NCBI RefSeq assembly: GCF_012034175.1
Contig: NZ_JAATEJ010000030.1
Coordinates: 49,360-113,359, forward strand
DNA length: 64,000 nt
From: Actinacidiphila epipremni
Lineage (GTDB): Bacteria > Actinomycetota > Actinomycetes > Streptomycetales > Streptomycetaceae
Reading direction: 5' to 3'
Under the pieces are notes generated by a model. That model was given only the letters and a program-made list of their open reading frames with translations. It ran no database searches and was not told the origin of the DNA. Made by a program: the position numbers and the translations under genes. Shown one piece after another: positions 60,033-64,000 of this stretch (position 1 is the first letter of the stretch; each line of letters starts with the position of its first letter).

Positions 60033-61346
60033 ATGAGCATCCCCGGTCCCCACCCCGGACCCGCCCACGGACCCCACCCCGGTCCCGACCCCGAGCAGGG
60101 GCTGCGCCTGGCCCCCTTCCGCGGCCTGCGGTACGTCGCCGCGCGCGTCGGCAGCCTCGCGGCGGTCACCTCGCCGCCGTACGACGTCGTCGTGCGCCCC
60201 GACGGGCAGCGCCACCTGGAGACGGCCGACCCGTACAACGTCGTCCGGCTCATCCTCCCCGACGCCCCGACCGAGGCCGAGCGGCACCGCAAGGCCGCCC
60301 GCACCCTCGCCGCGTGGCGCGCGGCCGGCGTGCTCGCCGCCGACCCGCGGCCCGCGCTCTACGTCTACGAGCAGCGCGACGCCGGGCACCTGCAACGCGG
60401 CGTCATCGGCGCCCTGCGGCTCACCCCGCCCGAGGCCGGGGTCGTACTGCCGCACGAGGACGTCATGCCCGGCCCGGTCGCCGACCGCGCCGCCCTGATG
60501 CGCGCGACCCGCGCCAACCTCGAACCGCTGCTGCTCGCCTACCGCGACGGCGACGCCACCGCCGCCACCGTCGAGCACACCGCCGCGGCCCGTGAGCCGC
60601 TGCTGGCCACGACGACGGAGGACGGCGTACGGCACCGCCTGTGGGCGCTCACCGACCCGGCCGAGATCGCCGCCGTCCAGGCCGACCTCGCGCAGCGGCA
60701 GGCCCTCATCGCCGACGGCCACCACCGCTGGGCCACCTACCGCCGCCTCCAGGCCGACCATCCGCCGGGCACGCCCTGGGACTACGGCCTGGTCCTGCTG
60801 GTCGACACCGCCCGCCACCCCTTGCGGGTCCGGGCGATCCACCGGGTGCTGCACCGCCTCCCCCTCGACCGGGCCCTCGCCGCGGCCCGCCCGTACTTCC
60901 GGGTCCGCGACCTGCCCGGCCACACCCTCGACACCGCGCTCGCCGCCCTCGCAGCCGCCGCGGCCGGCGGCAACGCCTTCGTACTCGCCGGGAGCGGCGG
61001 CTACCACCTGCTGGACCGGCCCGACCCGGCGCCGCTCGCCCGCTGGGTGCCCGCCGGCCGGCCGGAGCCGTGGCGGCGGCTGGACGCGAGCGTGCTGCAC
61101 TCCGTGCTGCTGGACCACGTCTGGGACGTCCCCGACACGCCCGAGCACATCGGCTACCTGCACGCCGCCGACGCCGCGGTGGAGCAGGCCGAGCGGCACT
61201 CCGGCACGGCGGTGCTGATGCACCCGGTGCGCGAGTCGGTGGTGCTGGACCTGGCGCGGCGGGGCGTGATGATGCCGCGCAAGTCCACGTCCTTCGGGCC
61301 AAAGCCGGCGAGCGGCCTGGTCATGCGCGCCCTCGACCTGGCCTGA
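60033..61346 (+). CDS. DUF1015-family protein
   Basis: A 437-residue protein. The first 22 residues are HPGPAHGP-type repeats. The conserved family blocks are LRLAPFRGLRYV, VTSPPYDVV, DPYNVVRLILP, ALYVYEQ and ADGHHRWATYRRL, the last a probable active-site or ligand-binding motif (DGHHR). Family members are widespread but of unconfirmed activity; some are described as potential kinases or hydrolases. A hairpin terminator follows. Confidence 0.85.
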   Translation: MSIPGPHPGPAHGPHPGPDPEQGLRLAPFRGLRYVAARVGSLAAVTSPPYDVVVRPDGQRHLETADPYNVVRLILPDAPTEAERHRKAARTLAAWRAAGVLAADPRPALYVYEQRDAGHLQRGVIGALRLTPPEAGVVLPHEDVMPGPVADRAALMRATRANLEPLLLAYRDGDATAATVEHTAAAREPLLATTTEDGVRHRLWALTDPAEIAAVQADLAQRQALIADGHHRWATYRRLQADHPPGTPWDYGLVLLVDTARHPLRVRAIHRVLHRLPLDRALAAARPYFRVRDLPGHTLDTALAALAAAAAGGNAFVLAGSGGYHLLDRPDPAPLARWVPAGRPEPWRRLDASVLHSVLLDHVWDVPDTPEHIGYLHAADAAVEQAERHSGTAVLMHPVRESVVLDLARRGVMMPRKSTSFGPKPASGLVMRALDLA

Positions 61347-61353
61347 CACGACG

Positions 61354-61397
61354 CCGGCGGCGGGGAGGCCGGCCGAAGCCCGCCTCCCCGCCGCCGG
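61354..61397. terminator. Bidirectional hairpin between DUF1015 and the RDDR/TPR gene
   Basis: Perfect 16-bp stem CCGGCGGCGGGGAGGC (61354-61369) / GCCTCCCCGCCGCCGG (61382-61397) with a 12-nt loop, between two convergent genes. Confidence 0.65.
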
Positions 61398-61424
61398 ATG
61401 CGCTATGCGGTGTCCCGCCTGCCG

Positions 61425-63596
61425 TTACGCGTCCCGGTCGCCGGGCGCGGGGGCGCGGAAGGGCGAGTCCAGGAACGACGAGGGGTCGGCCTCGTCGGTG
61501 AGGTCGTCGTCGGCGGGAGCGGGGGCCGAGGCGGCCTCGGCACGGTCGGCGGCGCGGTCGCCGACGCTGTCGCCGTCGTCCGTGTCGTCGTTCTCCTCGT
61601 CGTCCGCGTCGTCTTCTTCGTCCTCGTCCTCGTCCTCGACGTCGGCGTCCTCGTCGTCCTCGAAGCCGTCCTCGGCATCGTCGTCGTCGGCATCGTCGGC
61701 GTCGCGCTCGGCGGTGTCAACGGCGTCCTCGGCGTCCTCCGTGTCGTCGAAGGCGTCGACGAACTCCACGCCGTCGAGCTGCGCGAGGCGGTCGGAGGCG
61801 TCCGTGGTGCCGTTGTGGTCGGCCTCCACCGCCTTGGCGAACCACTCGCGTGCCTCGGACTCCCGGCCCACGGCCAGCAGCGCCTCGGCGTACGCGTACC
61901 GCAGCCGCGCGGTCCACGGGTGGATCGCGTGCGAGGCGAGCTCGGGGCTCTGCAGGGTCACGACGGCGGCCTCGGCCTGCCCCATGTCCTGCCGGGCGCC
62001 CGCGGCCACCAGCCGCATCTCGACCTGCCCCGCCTTGTCGAGCTTGTGCACCTCCGGCGCACCCGCCATCTCCAGCGCCCGCTCCGGACGGCCCAGACCA
62101 CGCTCGCAGTCGGCCATCACCGGCCACAGGTCGACCGTGCCGGTCATCCGCCGGGTGGCGCGGAACTCGGCCAGCGCCTCGGCGTACCGCTCGCTCGCGT
62201 ACGACGCGAAGCCGGCCGCCTCCCGTACCGCGGCGACACGCGCGGCCAGCCGCAGCGCGACCCGCGAGTAGGCGTAGGCCCGCTCGGGGTCCTCGTCGAG
62301 CAGCTGCGCCACCATGACGAGGTTGCGGGCGACGTCGTCGGCGAGCGTCTTGGGCAGGCTCATCAGCTCCTGCCGCACGCTCGGGTCGATCTCCTGCCCG
62401 GTGACCTCGTCCGGGATCGGCAGCCGGCGCACCGGCTCGCGCTCGTCACGCCGATCGTCCCGGCCACCGCCGCGGTTCTCGAACCTGCCGCGCCGCTCGA
62501 CCACGGGCCTGCGCCCGTAGCCTCGGTCGTCATCCCGCCGCGGCCCGCGCGGACGGTCGTCACGGGGCCGCTCGTCGCGCCGGTCGTCACGCGGCCGGTC
62601 CTCGCGCGGCCGGTCGTACCTGGGACGGTCGTCCCGCCGGTCGTCACGCCGGAAGCCACCGCGGTCGTCCTCCCGCCGCGGCCCACGGGGCCGGTCGTCG
62701 CGCCGGTCGTCGTAGCGCGGCCGGTCGTCACGCCGCTCGAAGCGGGGGCGGTCCTCGCGGGGCCGGTCGTCCCGCGGGCGGTCGTACCTGGGCCGGTCGT
62801 CGCGCGGGCGGTCAAAACCACCGCGGTCGTCACGGGGCCGGTCGTAGCGCGGACGGTCGTCACGCCGGTCGTCACGGCGGAAGCCGCCGCCACCGCCGGT
62901 GGGACGGTCGCCGTCCCGGCGCGGACCACGCGGACGGTCATCGCGGCGGTCGTCGAAGCGCGGACGGTCGTCACGAGGACGGTCATAACGCGGCCGATCG
63001 TCACGCCGGTCATCCCGCCGGAACCCACCACCACCGGACGGCCGATCATCACGGCGATACCCACCACCGCCACCACCAGGCCGGTCATCGCGACGGAAAC
63101 CACCGCCACCGCCACCGCCACCCGGCCGGTCGTCACGCCGGTAGCCGCCACCACCGGTGGGACGGTCGCCGTCCCGGCGCGGACCACGCGGACGGTCGTC
63201 ACGGCGGTCGTCGAAGCGCGGACGGTCGTCACGAGGACGGTCATAACGCGGCCGATCGTCACGCCGGTCATCCCGCCGGAACCCACCACCACCGGACGGC
63301 CGGTCATCGCGACGGTATCCACCGCCACCGCCACCGGAACGGTCGTCACGACGGAAACCACCACCGCCGCCGGGACGGTCGCCGTCCCGGCGCGGACCAC
63401 GCGGCCGGTCATCGCGACGGTCATCGGATCGCGAACGGTCGTCACGCCGATCGTCGCGGCGGTATCCACCGCCGCTCGGGCGGTCGCCGTCCCGCCGCGG
63501 GCCGCCGCTGCGGTAACCTCCGCGGTCGCCACCGCCGTGAGGGCGCGAGTCCCGGTGTTCGGGGCGCTCGGGCCGGTCTTCAGGCGAGTTGGACAT
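61425..63596 (-). CDS. RDDR/Gly-repeat, TPR and acidic-tail protein
   Basis: A 723-residue protein, SD GAGGAG 8 nt before the ATG. Residues 1 to about 385 are an Arg/Asp/Gly/Pro repeat region built of RRDDRRDD, PRYDRPRDDRPRF and GGGGGFRRDD units, highly charged and disordered, like RNA-binding RGG/RDD proteins. About 390-600 is an all-helical TPR-like domain (NLVMVAQLLDEDPERAYAYSRVALRLAARVAAVREAAGFASYASERYAEALAEFRATRRM). The last 120 residues are strongly acidic, with DEDEDEEDDADDEEN. Homologues with a TPR core occur in Streptomyces, usually unnamed. It may bind RNA or ribosomal components; that is inferred from charge and from location next to the rRNA operon. Confidence 0.7.
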   Translation of the reverse strand: MSNSPEDRPERPEHRDSRPHGGGDRGGYRSGGPRRDGDRPSGGGYRRDDRRDDRSRSDDRRDDRPRGPRRDGDRPGGGGGFRRDDRSGGGGGGYRRDDRPSGGGGFRRDDRRDDRPRYDRPRDDRPRFDDRRDDRPRGPRRDGDRPTGGGGYRRDDRPGGGGGGGGFRRDDRPGGGGGGYRRDDRPSGGGGFRRDDRRDDRPRYDRPRDDRPRFDDRRDDRPRGPRRDGDRPTGGGGGFRRDDRRDDRPRYDRPRDDRGGFDRPRDDRPRYDRPRDDRPREDRPRFERRDDRPRYDDRRDDRPRGPRREDDRGGFRRDDRRDDRPRYDRPREDRPRDDRRDERPRDDRPRGPRRDDDRGYGRRPVVERRGRFENRGGGRDDRRDEREPVRRLPIPDEVTGQEIDPSVRQELMSLPKTLADDVARNLVMVAQLLDEDPERAYAYSRVALRLAARVAAVREAAGFASYASERYAEALAEFRATRRMTGTVDLWPVMADCERGLGRPERALEMAGAPEVHKLDKAGQVEMRLVAAGARQDMGQAEAAVVTLQSPELASHAIHPWTARLRYAYAEALLAVGRESEAREWFAKAVEADHNGTTDASDRLAQLDGVEFVDAFDDTEDAEDAVDTAERDADDADDDDAEDGFEDDEDADVEDEDEDEEDDADDEENDDTDDGDSVGDRAADRAEAASAPAPADDDLTDEADPSSFLDSPFRAPAPGDRDA
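62896..63301 (-). repeat. 148-bp direct repeat inside the RDDR coding region
   Basis: 62896-63043 recurs at 63154-63301 (offset 258 bp) with few mismatches and keeps the reading frame. Shorter CGGTCGTCACG-type units recur through 62500-63500. This indicates slippage or recombination expanding the Arg/Asp repeat domain. Confidence 0.75.
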
Positions 63597-63692
63597 CGAC
63601 GTGACTCCTCAAATCGTGCTGCAAAACGTGCTGCTGTACTACAAGTCTCCCGTATGGACGGGGACACCGCGCCATGCCGGCGCATACGCAAA

Positions 63693-63732
63693 AGACCCCT
63701 GGTCCCAGCGCTTAGGCCAGGACCAGGGGTCT
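63693..63732 (-). terminator. rRNA operon terminator
   Basis: Perfect 13-bp stem AGACCCCTGGTCC (63693-63705) / GGACCAGGGGTCT (63720-63732), followed on the minus strand by TTTTGCG. It lies 9 bp beyond the 5S rRNA end. A classical intrinsic terminator, and the only one in the window with a clear T-run. Confidence 0.9.
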
Positions 63733-63741
63733 GGAAAGATT

Positions 63742-63860
63742 GTTCGGCGGTGTCCTACTCTCCCACAGGGTCCCCCCTGCAGTACCATCGGCGCTGAAAG
63801 GCTTAGCTTCCGGGTTCGGAATGTGACCGGGCGTTTCCCTAACGCTATGACCACCGAAAC
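63742..63860 (-). rRNA. rrf: 5S ribosomal RNA
   Basis: On the minus strand it begins GTTTCGGTGGTCATAGCG and ends GGACACCGCCGAAC. The conserved CCCGGTCACATTCCGAACCC loop and the GGAAGCTAAGC block are present. The terminal TTCGGTGG/CCGCCGAA stem pairs. The length is about 119 nt. The 5' and 3' ends are by pairing, uncertain by a base or two. Confidence 0.95.
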
Positions 63861-64000
63861 GCTATCGGGTCAGCCCCACCGCTTACGGCGGGACCGCGAC
63901 AGAGTCCAAGCGAACAAGCACACTCTTCAGTTAGGTGTTCTACGTTCACCGGTGCGACCTTTCGCAACCCGGGAACCGAACAGTGGACGCGAGCAAATGG
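63861..64000 (-). other. 23S-5S rRNA spacer (window edge)
   Basis: 140 bp of the rRNA operon transcript between 23S and 5S. The strand-minus sequence TTGCTCGCGTCCACTGTTCG near 64000 resembles the region just after the 23S 3' end in Streptomyces. A CCGCCGTAAGCGG hairpin sits near 63880-63892. The 23S gene itself is beyond the window. Confidence 0.75.

Noticed and set aside
62500..63500. A possible CRISPR array in the regular CGGTCGTCACG repeats.
   Set aside because: The repeats are in frame, vary in length and have no unique spacers; they encode RDDR repeats.

Overview
The window is very high-GC DNA of a Streptomyces-type actinomycete. Evidence: GTG starts, SepF, an Rpf/LysM resuscitation factor, many actinobacterial conserved hypotheticals, and Streptomyces-style GGGGCGCGGGGAACTGCGCG repeats. 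The block from der to the siderophore cluster resembles, from memory and not by alignment, the conserved core region of S. coelicolor (the SCO1738-SCO1793 neighbourhood). The window ends in an rRNA operon read on the minus strand: a 5S gene and part of the 23S-5S spacer.

Layout. 0-8 kb is accessory and regulatory: the C-terminal part of a type ISP restriction-modification enzyme, an AAA ATPase, a TetR/hydrolase pair with a doubled operator, a secreted alpha-galactosidase with a ricin-type lectin tail, GntR and MarR regulators and a cupin. 8-12.6 kb is an SOS mutagenesis pair, a degenerate Y-family polymerase overlapping dnaE2, behind a LexA box. 12.7-18.6 kb holds an ArsR/MFS/F420-type oxidoreductase group, a WYL regulator, a secreted S1 protease and a flavin-dependent oxidoreductase. 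18.6-26.6 kb holds an orphan cysteine-type leader peptide, a Cys-rich DUF5685 protein, sepF, a glutaryl-CoA-dehydrogenase-like enzyme, a PAP2 phosphatase, an I78 inhibitor, rpf and two conserved hypotheticals.

26.6-38 kb is the core: der, plsC-like, cmk, tyrA, and the overlapping set parA / ribbon-helix-helix protein / scpA / scpB / pseudouridine synthase, then ald. 38-47 kb holds a STAND/TPR ATPase, a NUDIX hydrolase, pyrG, a GH15 enzyme and a glycosyltransferase. Two clusters of 130-bp palindromic repeats in opposite orientation bracket the last four. 47.7-53 kb is recN, nadK, tlyA, a Pro-rich protein and a histone H1-like Ala/Lys-rich protein. 53.3-58.7 kb is an iron-siderophore uptake cluster arranged around an iron box. 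58.8-63.6 kb holds a HAD phosphatase, a DUF1015 protein and a large protein with an RDDR/Gly repeat head, TPR core and acidic tail, next to the rRNA operon.

No single region is clearly a new defence or mobile system. The best candidates for something under-described are the opposed repeat clusters with a nested palindrome, the ParA-linked ribbon-helix-helix protein, the orphan leader-peptide unit, the 16-cysteine tail, and the RDDR/TPR/acidic protein beside the rRNA genes. Starts were chosen by Shine-Dalgarno sequence, overlap with neighbours and remembered family N-termini. Gaps under about 300 bp that are not listed showed nothing I could name.
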